A DNA stretch of 64,000 bases from Neospora caninum Liverpool (Eukaryota > Apicomplexa > Conoidasida > Eucoccidiorida > Sarcocystidae), in NCBI RefSeq assembly GCF_000208865.1, contig NC_018393.1:682001-746000 (forward strand), in the 5' to 3' direction. Shown here one piece after another: positions 38,759 through 50,454 of this stretch (its first letter is position 1; each line of letters begins with the position of its first letter). The translations under genes were made by a program, and so were the position numbers. The notes under the pieces are model-generated. The model saw only the letters and a program-made list of their open reading frames with translations. It did not search any database and was not told the origin of the DNA.

Positions 38759-41700
38759 ATGAAGTGGCACCTTACACGAGCGGTAGAAATAGGGTTCTTG
38801 CTGTGCTTAGCGTCCAAGGCGATTGGCTGCTGTGGCCTCGAACAGGGGGAGGCCGCCGATGCTATTGACAAAACTTACATCAAAATCGCTGCCGCGGAGG
38901 CATCCTCAGTTTACCCGAGGTATGAGTGCCTTACTTGTTCTAAAGTCCTTAGATTGTCCCCTATGTCATCTTCAGTGTCGGAACCAATGGCATGAGGGAG
39001 TATTCACCTGACCAGGCCCTGACCAAGGGCTCTGGCTACTGGAGCTCCGAAGGGAACCACAAAAATGACGTTGTGAGCTGGACAGGAATTCTGACGAATA
39101 GACGTACGGTGGATGGAATCAACATCAACTGGGCGTACGCACCGGGGAAAGGTGGGAGGCGTGCTGTCAGCTAACCTCAGAAACGCATGCTGACTCTCCT
39201 ATTCAGTTTCGATTGCGGTCAGTTTCGATGGGAAGGAACCGTTCCAAGAGGTGGTACCATTTCAAGATGTGAACGCCCCAAGCGGTACGTGAGTGTTTCA
39301 GCTGCCCATTATCACACTGCATTAATTGTTTACACCATCGCAGCTGCTTACGAACAGCAAATAACCTTCCCGCATCCAACCCGTGTGAAAGCAATCCGAA
39401 TCTTGATGAAAGACGCTCGATACGAGTATTTCGGAATTAACCTTGTCCAACTTGTTGGAGCTGGCAATCCGATACTTCGGATTCACAGTGGTATCACTAG
39501 CCCTCACCAGGTTCGCTGTCGGTCACCTTCCGTGTTTGTGTCTCCAGTGCCACAGCCAACCTCATCAGGATATGTGCCTGCAAATCGATGAACACGATGA
39601 CGTTGTTCTCGACGGTTGCCTTGCATCGCTTACAGCGATGGATGGTAGAGCACTCTGGAAATACAACGAACTTGGTACGGACCCGTACCATCTTGTCTGG
39701 TTGCAAATATAATGGCACGGCTCTATTTGTTTTTATCTGTGTAGGACAACTGTACAACCCGATAAAAAACAAATGCATGGTTTTAAAGGACAATGTTGAT
39801 CTGGATGGCGGTGCTATTGTGGCTCAGGACTGCGAACACTCCTACAAATATAGCGACGGGCGGAGCATATGGCAAGTTGGCGATAAAGACTTGTTTTCTC
39901 TTCAAATGTCTAATTTGACACCTCAGGGAGCTGCAACCAAATAACCAGCTGAAGCTGTTGAAGGGAGGCAGTTTCTGTCTGTCACAGGAGGGCTCCAAGG
40001 CTGGAATGACTAATGTCGCGAAAGACAAGCAGGCCAAAGCGAGCCATCCAAGGCCAGGCGATACCAGCCACGGGCCTGGGTTCGCAATCGATGGCCACTC
40101 GGAGACATACTGGGCCTCGCAAAACTTTCCGGCAAACGCGGTGCCAGCTGCAGTGTTCTTTGACATCGACTTGGGGGAAAAGTACAAGCTGAACACCGCA
40201 GCAATCGACTGGGAGTATCCAGCTATGAGCTACTCAATCACCATCAGCGAAGATGGCAAAGCGTTCACACCCTGCACGAGCAATCATGTGAACAGTCTGT
40301 ATAGCACTCTCGATGATCTGAAAAGTCAAGTGGGACGCTACGTCCGCCTGACGTTGGAGAAGCCCCATCCTGTAAATGGGTAAGTTTTCCTTGCTTGTTG
40401 ATCCAACCTCTAAAGGTTATGTTTGTATGTATACAGACGAATCGACAACGACCTTCTTTATGGCATTCGCGAGTTCGCCATATACAGCAACAGGCTGCGG
40501 TCCATTGTTCAGAGCTGTGGTGTAGCTAAAAACTCTAGTGATGCTAGAGATAAGTATTTTCTAGAACTCGTTGCAGAGGTCGACTTCACTTCAGGAAACG
40601 AACTTCACAATGCCGGCGAAGCTGTTGCACGGGCGAGCGCACAGGTTGCTCAACACGAAACGGAATTAGAGGCGGCTATGCCGATGCTGGCTACCTGCAA
40701 GGCGGACAAGGAACAGGCGAAGGAGAAACTGGTCTCCTTAGAAGCCAAATATGGCTCGCTTTCCGACCAGTTAGCTGCCTTAGGTTGGCGAAACTTCTCT
40801 TTTCCTGGAAACGAGAAGCTTTCTAATGCTGATGTTTTTTCCCAGACAACTCCCTTCGGGTAGCCGCTAGGCTCTTCGGCCCCTCGAGCACCTCCAGTCT
40901 GACTCCTGGGTACTCTGAGGCATCACCAGTCATGGATTGCTATATTCTCAAAAATTCAATGCCACAAGTGATATCGGGCTTCTACTATGTGGCACCCAAT
41001 TGTGCTCCCAAGGTGCTACGGGCTTACTGCGACAGCGAATATGGAGGTACCTATTTTGTACCGCCAGGTAACCATAACTTCAATATAACTAGACGGGTCC
41101 GTCGTCGTCCGTCGTCGAGTATTAATACTTAATACTCCAGATAACGATGGGCTTGTAGAACCATCAGACAGTGTGCGGGCATGTGCGGGTAAGTCATCAA
41201 CCCATCTGTTATTCTCGTGAAGAAATCCATCCTCTCCCCAGCCTATGGCCTCGAGCCGATTCATCTGCACAGCGCGAACCAACTCGCTTCACTCCACCGA
41301 ATGCTGAAGTTCATCGGAGTCGACTTAAACAATCCGGTTCCCCTGGGAATCAGCAACGGACGTGGCGCGTTCTACTCTCTTGACATGAAGAAAGACGTGA
41401 GGCAATTCCTGAATCCAGAAATCATTCTCTCTCCAAAAATTGTCTCAGATCACGGGCTACGTTATGGGAGCCAATGCTCGGGAGGCCCAAGATGCCAATA
41501 CCGTCGGCATCGGAGGCGAAGGGCTCGAGTTCTTCGACTCCTCGGAAGTTGAGATGTCTGCAATAATATGTAAGTCTAGACAGAACCTGTCGAGAGCATG
41601 CAACCCCAATGTTATGTCGTGTATAGGTTCGACAAACCAGGACGCGCTGAATCCACCACCGGCATACATGGACATTTCTTGCGCCACGCCTCCTGGCGGG

Positions 41701-44700
41701 AACGCCGCTTTCGATGGCCCGCCTGGCACTTCCTTGACGGTGAAATGTCCACAAAACTGCCTTTTCAGTGGTGAGGGGCAACACTGATCTTTCAACGTAT
41801 GCGTACGAGAGGACCAATTACCATATATATCAGCCGAGGGTGCTTTGGTTGTTGGTGGCGAAGAGGGAATCTATTCTGATGATAGCTCCATCTGTCTGGC
41901 AGCTATCCACGCTGGCGTTCTGGATCGGAGTGGACTCATTAGAGTTCATATGGTTCAAGCCCCCAACGAGCTCGAAGGAAGCGAAAGCAACGGCGTTACT
42001 TCTGAGAGCTATAGTGGACCACGAGCGGCTCGTTCCTTCCGCCTCGAATCTGTGGCAGTGAAATGTCCTCAGGCGACCCAAGAGACAGAACCGTCCAGTA
42101 GCTTCTTGGAAGTCCATGCTGTCCGTGATGAGCCATCGTTGAGTAGCGGCGTGGTAGGTGTCACAGCGTCCTCTGCGACTCAGTGTGGTGCCACGACTGT
42201 TGATGTGCCTCTAAAAGATGACGAGTGCCAGACCAGATTCAGTTGTACAGCAAGCGGTCACGGTTGATGACAAGGCAACCGCCGGAACACAAGCAGCAAT
42301 CCGTCAGCTGGAGGTCTTGGTCAACTCTAGGGTGGGGTCGATAAGCTCAGCTGTAATCACAATGGTCGAAGCAGAAGCCAGCAAGGTAACATCATACACT
42401 GCACATCTCCACGCAGCGGCAGGAACCACTTGAATTCTCTATCACAGATTATATCTGAAGCCAGAGGGATTTTGAAGCCAGCAGGAGTGCTGGAGGAAGA
42501 ATTGAGAGTAAGACCGGACTCGCAGCCTCGATGGGTTCCAATAGTGCTTTATGATCTTTTATGGTTAGGCCAGGGCAGCGCGCCTGCTTAGCAAGGCCCT
42601 GATACTGGCAGAGAACTTGAAGACTGCTGCTGGCAGAGTCGCGTCAACACTCGAGCGCACAAATCAGCAGCTACAACAGGTAAAGCCGCTCCTTTTTCTC
42701 TGAGAGGAGTGCATACTGCAAAAAATCATGCAGGCCTTACTGACTCGTGCAAGGCAAACCCAAGCTGACAGTTGGGAATTGACTGCGTTCCATCCTGCCG
42801 AGTTCTATGATGTATTCGATGTTTATAATTCGAAGACTGCAATAGGTGAGCGCATCATCTCAGCTTTATGCGGCGGGGTCTTGATAGTGTTCGAACAGGA
42901 GCTGGGATCTGGAAAGTAGGGGAGGCACCGGTGGGTGGACGCGGAGGGCGGAGAATCTTAAGCCAGACAGCGGTGGTAGCTCCAGCCAATCCTGGCATTG
43001 CGGCTGTGGGCACATATGCGAGTGTCAGAAATAAGAGGTTTTTTGATGGCATCCTCTCCACCGATGTGTACATTTCCGGCTCCGGTTCGGTTGGCATCGG
43101 CTTCCGGATGAAGGACTTCGAAAACATGTTCCTTTTCGAAATGCGGCAGGTGCGTTAAACGCTGGAGTTGCCTTTAGCAATCAATCTGCAAAATTTTTTG
43201 CAGGCAAATGGCGGATTCAAGAGACTCCTTCGCATTGCTGATGGAACTCCGATCGAAGTGGCCCGCGTCGACGATGGCGGCTATTTGGAGGGGAAATGGT
43301 ACACAGTTCGGATCGAGATGAGAGAGGCACGCTTGCGGATCAGTGTGGTGGAGGAATCGACAGCACCCGTCGTTGTTGAGCCTGAGGCAATAATCGATTT
43401 GATAGACGGTTCTTTCATGTCCGGTTCTATTGGCTTCTTCACTAGTGAAGTTGATGGTGCATACTTCGACATGGTCCGTGTAGATGCCCTTCCCTGTGTG
43501 TTGCGGACTGAGGCCCTTCCACCAAAGCCTGCGACATGCAGCAACTACAGAGAATCGGTATGATGGTTCGGGCTTCCTTCATCCTCCTTGCTCAAGCACA
43601 AGTGACCCTGTCTTCAGTTTGTTGGAAGTCTCCGCAAAAACTGGAGCGTTTTGGAGTCCGACACCATTGGGGGGCCGGCTCGTTGGGAATACCGCACAAA
43701 TGTCGGGGGAGAACCCAAAGTTCTTGCCCAAACGGTAAGATATAAATCCAACGCGATCAGCTCCGCAGGAATCTCGTTAATTTCGTGTTCCTGCAGTCGA
43801 GTGTCCGTGGTCGCGAGGAACACGTAAGATCTTCTGCACCCAGGCTACCCTGCTGTCATCTTTCCATCGTTCTGCACCCAGACGCCGACCATAGCTGTCC
43901 TCGGCGGAAACCGAGGCTGCGACAGTGGAATACTTTCTTTCAAAGTTTTGCCGCAATGCGAGGGTAATCGGACTCTGTACAATCATTAACAAATGATCCC
44001 GCCATTGCGGTCTTCAGGTGGCATTGTCGGAGCAGTATTCAAGTATATGGACCCGCACAACTATATGCTGTTCGAAATGAGCCCCACTTTTGCCCGCTTG
44101 AGGAAGAGGGCTGATGGCTTGTTCACCACTGCAGCCAAGTCGTTCCTTGGAGGTTACAAGATAGGGGAGTGGAACAACATTACAATCACGTTCAACGGAG
44201 GAACTGTCGTCGTGAATGCGGGCCGAGGCGGATCTCCCATTCCAATCTTTAGTGTTATTGGCAGAGAGGGTAGGTGAAGTGGAAAAGCGAAGTTGAACCG
44301 CTGCGACATCAGTTGTGTTGCCAGGCTGGGAAGGTGGCGCAGTGGGGTTCGCCACATGGAATTGCGGAGGTGTTGCGTTTGCTGATATCACTCTGGTGAG
44401 CCAGATACCGTCAACCACGTCTGCCTGAAAAAACACTGTCTGCCTCCGAAGCATCCGCTCCAGGAAAATCGCATAGTTCCGAACCCCTTCAGCTCAGCTG
44501 TCTCTGTCTTCACGGAGGTTGACACAGAGGGAGAAGCTGGCGTGCAAACGTGTCTCAACAGGAAACATGCCCTCGAGAGGTAAGATCCAATACCATTGTA
44601 TCAATGACACCAGCCATTAAATAATGATATAGGGCGGAGTTTTGTAACAAGCTACAAACGAAGGGCGAGGGGATGACGGAAAAGTGCAAGACCAATTTTT

Positions 44701-45202
44701 GTGACGTATGCTGCGAGGAGGAGCTGCCAGTATCAGCGAAGGCACGCAACTCTTGCAAGAAGCAGTGTCACAAGAACGACGCAGAGTCTACCACTGCACT
44801 GGAAGCACTGGAAACTGTTAAACTGGGGTGCTCAATTGGTAATTCTTTATTAGTATTCTTGAGCTGAGGCGGAATTTCATTTGCTCAATGTCTCAGAAGG
44901 ATCGAAACCCATTTACCGTTTTTGCGAAGCGGAGGCAGACAAACAAAAATGCCAACGTATGCGAGTGCGACTTTACAGCGTCGATCTTCCTGGAATCATC
45001 ATCGTCATTCAGGGGAAGTTTGCCAGATGTGTTGTGAAACAGCCAAGGTGACACATGACCAACCCCATCGAGCGAGGTACCGTTCGTTTGATGATGTTAA
45101 TTGGGGGACAGTGAATCACCTGTTTTTCTTGTCTGCAGGAGGTTTGTTGCTCACGAGTGCAAGAACTCGTGCACCGTCCCTGCGGCTCAACAGGAACTAT
45201 AG
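38759..45202 (+). CDS. LCCL / discoidin / ricin adhesive protein of the CCp (LAP) family, ~29 exons
   Basis: CCp/LAP proteins are secreted multi-adhesive-domain proteins, in Plasmodium made in gametocytes and ookinetes and needed for sporozoite development. The phase-consistent model gives ~1,559 aa. Residues 1-24 are a signal peptide. In order: discoidin-like F5/8C (54-194, exons 38976-39510); ricin-B (195-~300, with QxW-like IWQ and ALWKYNEL); second discoidin (~300-447, GFAIDGHSETYWAS); coiled coil (~460-545); a Cys-containing segment (AYCDSEYGG); LCCL (721-~840: VKCPQNC, YSDDSSICLAAIHAGV); helices (876-977); two LamG-like/ConA-like modules (~1015-1216 and 1217-1405); and two Cys-rich modules (CDVCCEE..CKKQC and CQMCCET..CKNSC) before the stop at 45202. 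Domain order fits CCp1/CCp2. Least certain are the exon 6/7 junction (weak GTTGGC donor), the exon 14 end, and the last two exons, where another frame would run to 45480. No membrane anchor is seen. Confidence 0.9.
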
Positions 45203-46204
45203 TTTTTTATCTTATACTGGGCACCGTGAAACCTTCCAAATGTCTCATCATTTTCGCCCGATACTTATTGGTGAACGACGCTGACCAGAAGATTCCACCA
45301 CAACTGAAAAGCGTCTTCCGGCACCGGTATAACAGACGCGTATCCGGCTGTCGCTCAATGAACCAAAGCCTGCCCAGCCGTCACTCGATTACATGTATAA
45401 GCAACAGTCCGTATGTAGTATGCCAATGTTTCTACCGCTGCCACCATGGGTCTCCGTTCGAGTTACGTTCACTTGCTTGAAGGGGCGGACATGTGGCCCG
45501 ACAAAGTAATCGTGTCAGCATTGGCAGCGCTTTACTTTGCATCTGGCCGTTTCTGTTTTGTGGTGGGCAGTCTCATGCTCACTGCCGCACCGACGTCAAC
45601 GAACAGCTAAAACAACAGCCACGGAACGAACAAAAAACCTGTTTAATCCGATCCGCTGGCGCTCACCATGTCTTTACTCGTCTATCATCTGCTCCATACA
45701 CTTACACGAAACAATGTTCCTTCCATCTAACGGAAAACAACAGGATTTACAGTGTCCCTACGGATTCCGGACCGCATATGCTATACACGTCCAGCTAGCA
45801 CCTCGCATTTATGCCTCTCTCATACCATGCAGTTTCTGCAGATAGGAGGGGCACTTGAATTTTTACTGGAATGCCGATTTGCCTTCTGGCTGCCATCAAT
45901 TGATACAACCGTCAAAACTAGCACCATTTCAGTTGAAGAAGGCATATCCCTCATCCGGCCGGCTCCCGATTCTCTACTAAGACTACAGATATTTTTGAAC
46001 AACGCACTCCCTGAGCCCATTGACCAGTGGCGCAGACGACAGGCAGCAAAAGTCTACCCAAACGTTAATCGAGCTCATGGCTGTCATTCTGCTGATGCTG
46101 ATTCCGGCAACAGGCCTTCATAGGCCTTCTCGGCCATGCATCCATTCTGCTGGAGTTAGTGTAGAATTCGAAGGCGCCCCGGATCGACTTGCTCCAAGCC
46201 GTTG
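45203..46204. other. Convergent intergenic region
   Basis: One kilobase between the CCp gene stop (plus) and the AP2 gene stop (minus). Frames are short and lack motifs, apart from the alternative CCp C-terminal frame reaching 45480. Probably both 3' UTRs. Confidence 0.4.
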
Positions 46205-49200
46205 TCACTTGCGATCGCCTCCAAGCTCTTCGTCTGACACGGGTGCCTCTCCACTTTCTTGCACGTCATCTTGAAGATCGCCGGACTCTTGTAAAATTTT
46301 CAGTCGCGTGCCAGTCAGTGCCTCGATCAGATGCACGCGGGTCTGGCTTGGCATGTTCGACGGAATTTTCAGAGCAATGAAGCAACAACTGAAGAGCCTA
46401 AGGAAACTTTGCAGTTCGGCAGGATGCTGAGCCGAGCTAACTGCCCACACGGCAACTTCGAGCGACGAGCGGACCCGATCGAGTAACGTTGGCGAGAGTT
46501 CGAGCTGTGGCAGGCAGACTTCAAGCAGGTCAGACAAGACCAGGTTGGTGGCCAACTTGCCGGCACAGAGAAGTTGTTGTTCCTTTTCAGTCAACTGCTT
46601 GTGTTCTACCGTCTCGATGGATGTGCAACGGCCCAGCTCCTGTCGCTGCGACGGTGAGTCATCCCATGTCGATGGCCTGGTACCGAATAGCTCTGTCGTC
46701 CGACCGGAGCGTGCACGACGATGCGGAGTGCCCTGAGACAAGATACCAGAAACAGCACACCGTTCTTCAACGCTCCACAAACCTGCATAATTTGCGACAC
46801 TTTTGACAAAGTGGCTCTGACGCTGCTGAGTAAATTTCTCTCACTTCCTCTGAGGGATATTACTTCGCAATTAAGGGACGCTCTTGCTTCGTGTATTCCC
46901 GGCAATAAAATTGCAAGCGCCTCATCTCTCACCATGTCGGATATATCTTCCGTGACGGTCTCCTCAGACAAGCTTCTTGTTCGCTTGTTGCACCCCATAC
47001 TCTGACTGCTGGGTGGCTCCACTCCTGCTCTCCCCGATGCACCATCAGTGTTCTCCTTGACCGACGGGGTTCTAGAGCTTCTGCATTGCAAGGTTTCGTA
47101 TGATCGAGCTTGTTCCTGAAGAGCTTGCACTGACTGCACACGCGCCTCGATCGCCATTGCCCGGGCTTTCTCAAATCCGTAGCGGGCGGAAGAAAACACC
47201 AAGAGTTGTCGACGTGGCCCGACAGTTGCGCAAGTCCATGACTTCGTGTGGGAGTTGAACCATACTCCATGTGGAGCTATACAAACAAAGACAGCACGCA
47301 TGCGTCGACACTTCGACACACATAACTCTGCATCTCCTTTACCCCTAAAAACAAGAGAAGGTATCACTCGCAAAGGCCGACAGTTCTGTCAAAAGCCGTC
47401 AACAACGTGATTTGAGTGTGACGCCATACCGCACGTCGAACTACACCAGGTAACTGGAGAGTGAGACAGCGGAAGTACACCGGACTAACTGAGAACCGCC
47501 TGCATAACAGAAGTGTTTACAACGGATCAGTCCCCTCTCGCTTCCGACCAATGCATATCAATGGGACTTACTTCCAGCTCTACTCCCTCCTTTGCTGGCC
47601 GTTCGAGCAGTCGCTGCTGAGTAATCATCCTGTTGGCGGCGATTATGCTGAACCAGCGATTTCGTTCTGGCGCCTCGGCTTGTTGCTCGCGTTTCAGCAA
47701 TGCGTCCTGGTGCAAGTAGACAGAATGTACCACACGCCACACGTTTTCCCTGCGGTTCGAACCCTTCACTCGGTGTGGAACACAAACGACGCGTCCTGAA
47801 CGGCCATAACAGAACGACGAAAACACAACCTGCAACACTTACAGATATAAAAGTGTGCAGTGGTGCCGTTTTACGGGAACACGCTGCGGACTCGGGTGTC
47901 GGCAAACAGCGAGCCTTCGAAGCCGAAACAATCTTCCCGAGGAACCGCGTATTCTCTTCATGAGGTAACTTACTGGATACGATCCGTTTGCGAGGAGCCC
48001 GTTCCGAAACGAGAGAAGGAATTTCACTAGCCTGTACCGTACAAACCGTGAGCAGGTGGTAGAGCATCACACAGCTTTGATGTTGAAAGCGTATTGTTCT
48101 TTGAAGCGCACGTATTGAACCACTCAATAAAAACACTCACAGGTTTCGGCAGTCGCGTCTCGTTACAAAAACGAATGCTCGTTGGCGGAGCTGGGGGCTT
48201 ACCTCTTTCGATGCTGCACCATCTTCGGAGACAGGAATCACTTCTTTGCTACATTCTGCACTTCGGCTCCGGCTTAAAGCTCCTGGGGTGTCGACACCAG
48301 TGCTATCATCCTCGCGGGAGCCATCACCAGCAATGCTCCCGCCAGACGACGGGGCGTGTACGGCGAGTCCCGATGAAGCAATCTCCCCGATGTCACTGCT
48401 GTGGTGTGCCCAGCCCGCCTCTGTTGACGACCTCCACTCTGCATCACCGGCACTGACAGAGGCTGCTCTATCACTTTTTGCAACTTTTCCTGGCACTGCC
48501 GTTATCCGCCGGCACTTCGTTGCGAAGTTTGCGGCGGCCCTGTTCCCGCCCCCACTGTCGTCTGAGGCGGCAGCCAATCCCTCCGGTGTCAGGCATCCGT
48601 TCTTGCAGTCAATCGCCATTTGCCTCGCTCGGTCGAACCCAAGGCGCTTCGCGCTGAACACTGTAGCGCACAGATCACACGGAGAAAAGACCAAATTGCG
48701 TGTCCCCTCCACACCAGCGCCCGCCGAACCTGAAGCACGCACTCAACGTAGAGACATGGTGCGCGGTGGTAAAGAGCCAACCGAAGGCAACTCCCCGAGA
48801 TTCTTTGTCAGTGACTGTGATCGCGACCCTTCAAGGGTAAGCTACTTGACAGCCTAACAACTGGTAACTGTCCGGAGTACGAGCGTGCTGCTATAGTGGC
48901 TGTATACAGACACTGTACGTCATCACAGCACCCGGCCCATGGATTGCCACCCTGCAGCATTCCTCCCTACGCGGTTTCTGCCCAGCTCACATCGGATACA
49001 TAACTTTAGTGACAATCTGCAACAGCGACCGTACCGTAAAGTCTTTTGCCGACTCCAGAGACGCAGGCGAGCCAGCAGCATGTGGAGCGGTTATACCAAA
49101 CTCCACGCGGGACAACCACGGCTGTGCTAAGAGTGTCGCTCGAGTCGTCAACAGAGTTCGCTGCTTCCATTGTATTGTCTTCCTCTATTCTGGCCGACAC

Positions 49201-50454
49201 CCCTACAGCAGTCGCAGCATCAGCTTCGCTCACGCCAACTTCCTGTCCCTTCATCACCGAGGATAATCCACTGGTGGCTGCTGTGTCGGCCAAATCTCGG
49301 GGACTGGCGGCCTCAATCGAATCTGAATCATTCGAACGACTGCCCGGCGATACGAGCGAAAAGGAGACGGGACCACTCTTGTCGCACCCACTGTGCGATG
49401 GCGGCTGTCTACAGGCGGCAGCACAATCCGGTTCTTGGCAGCTCGGGACCGACAGTGGACAGGAGTCTCCGGACTCCACTGTCTGTAGTGCGCTGCTTTC
49501 CTCAGTGTTACACAGAGAGCCACCAACGCTCCAGCAAGGAGTACCATCATTGGTCGATGCTGTGCACGACGGATGTAGCAGCTTGCCCGCGTAGTGAGAC
49601 GCCAACGAACCGCCCTCTACTCCCGACCCTGTCAGTTCTGAGCACACCGCGGTCGACGTGGTATCGGAGCTATCTCGGCTGTGCTTTTGCGGAGCTACGC
49701 TGAGGCCCGAGTTCGACGTGGACAGTGTGCATCCGCTAGACAGATCGGGGTCTGCCACATGGTTCACCAGCTTTGCTGCGACTGGTTGAAATAGATCCGG
49801 TGGTGTCGATGCCGTGGAAGCCGACTGGAATGTCGACGAATCACTTTGATCTGACGGTTGTTCTGCCGAATCAGCTGAGGCATGCATTGACGAATCAATT
49901 CCACAGGGGGCGTCCAAATCTGCGCAGACCAGCGAGTGGGGCGGCGACGCAGATGTATGAGCGGACACTGGGGAAGTGCTCGGCGAAGACAAATTGATCG
50001 AACACATGCGAGATAGTGGGGGCAGCGAACATTCCACTGTGGACTCCTCCAGGATGGACAGCGACCTGCCTTCCGTTTGTTTGGAGTCGTCCTCGAATGA
50101 GAAAGCCGCAGAGTCTATGGAAGACGAGCTGATACTAGGAATGATGGAGTTTTGATGGCAGGCCATTGGCGAGTGCACCATCAGTTCTTGGTCCCGGCAT
50201 CCTGACCGGCAGACAGTGGACGATGTGTCTTTCGGCGGCATATCGCCGTTGTTTAAGTTCATCATCGAAGGCGGTAAACAACGTGCTTGGATAAATCCAG
50301 GCTTTAACGCCTGCGGGGACGACCGGTGTTCATGGGGAACAGGGGTGTTGCTCGCGGGCTCCAGCATTTTCGCAGGATTTTCTACTTGGGACTTGTTGTG
50401 GCCGTGGGCGGGACGAAGAAGACCGGCACGCCAGACGACTGAACTTTGCTGCAT
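46205..50454 (-). CDS. ApiAP2 transcription factor with two AP2 domains and C-terminal ACDC
   Basis: ApiAP2 proteins are the main sequence-specific transcription regulators of Apicomplexa. Exons 49035-50454, 48203-48660, 47974-48031, 47572-47706, 46783-47276 and 46205-46639 join in phase to 999 aa from the first in-frame ATG (50452-50454); the frame is open slightly upstream, so an additional 5' exon is possible. Residues 1-445 are Ser/Thr/Pro-rich and disordered. AP2 domain 1 (~450-495) is split by an intron: PRGVWYNRSTCCWLACVSGV joined to FSAKRLGFDRARQMAI. AP2 domain 2 (~692-738) lies within one exon: PHGVWFNSHTKSWTCATVG, then FSSARYGFEKARAMAIEA. Residues ~860-960 match the AP2-coincident ACDC domain (LLEVCLPQLELSPTLL; LRLFSCCFIALKIPS). 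The short first domain has an unusually compact beta-sheet region. Nuclear location and DNA binding are inferred from family; the target motif and stage are unknown. Confidence 0.92.

Noticed and set aside
43798..43824. A 27-bp in-phase micro-exon in the CCp gene
   Set aside because: Skipping it joins 43734 to 43882 in phase and gives a sequence parallel to the first LamG-like module; including it breaks that parallel and the phase of the next exon.
47750..47762. ggttcgaaccc resembling a tRNA T arm
   Set aside because: No matching D arm, anticodon arm or acceptor stem is visible in the preceding ~70 bases, and the site falls in an intron of the AP2 gene.
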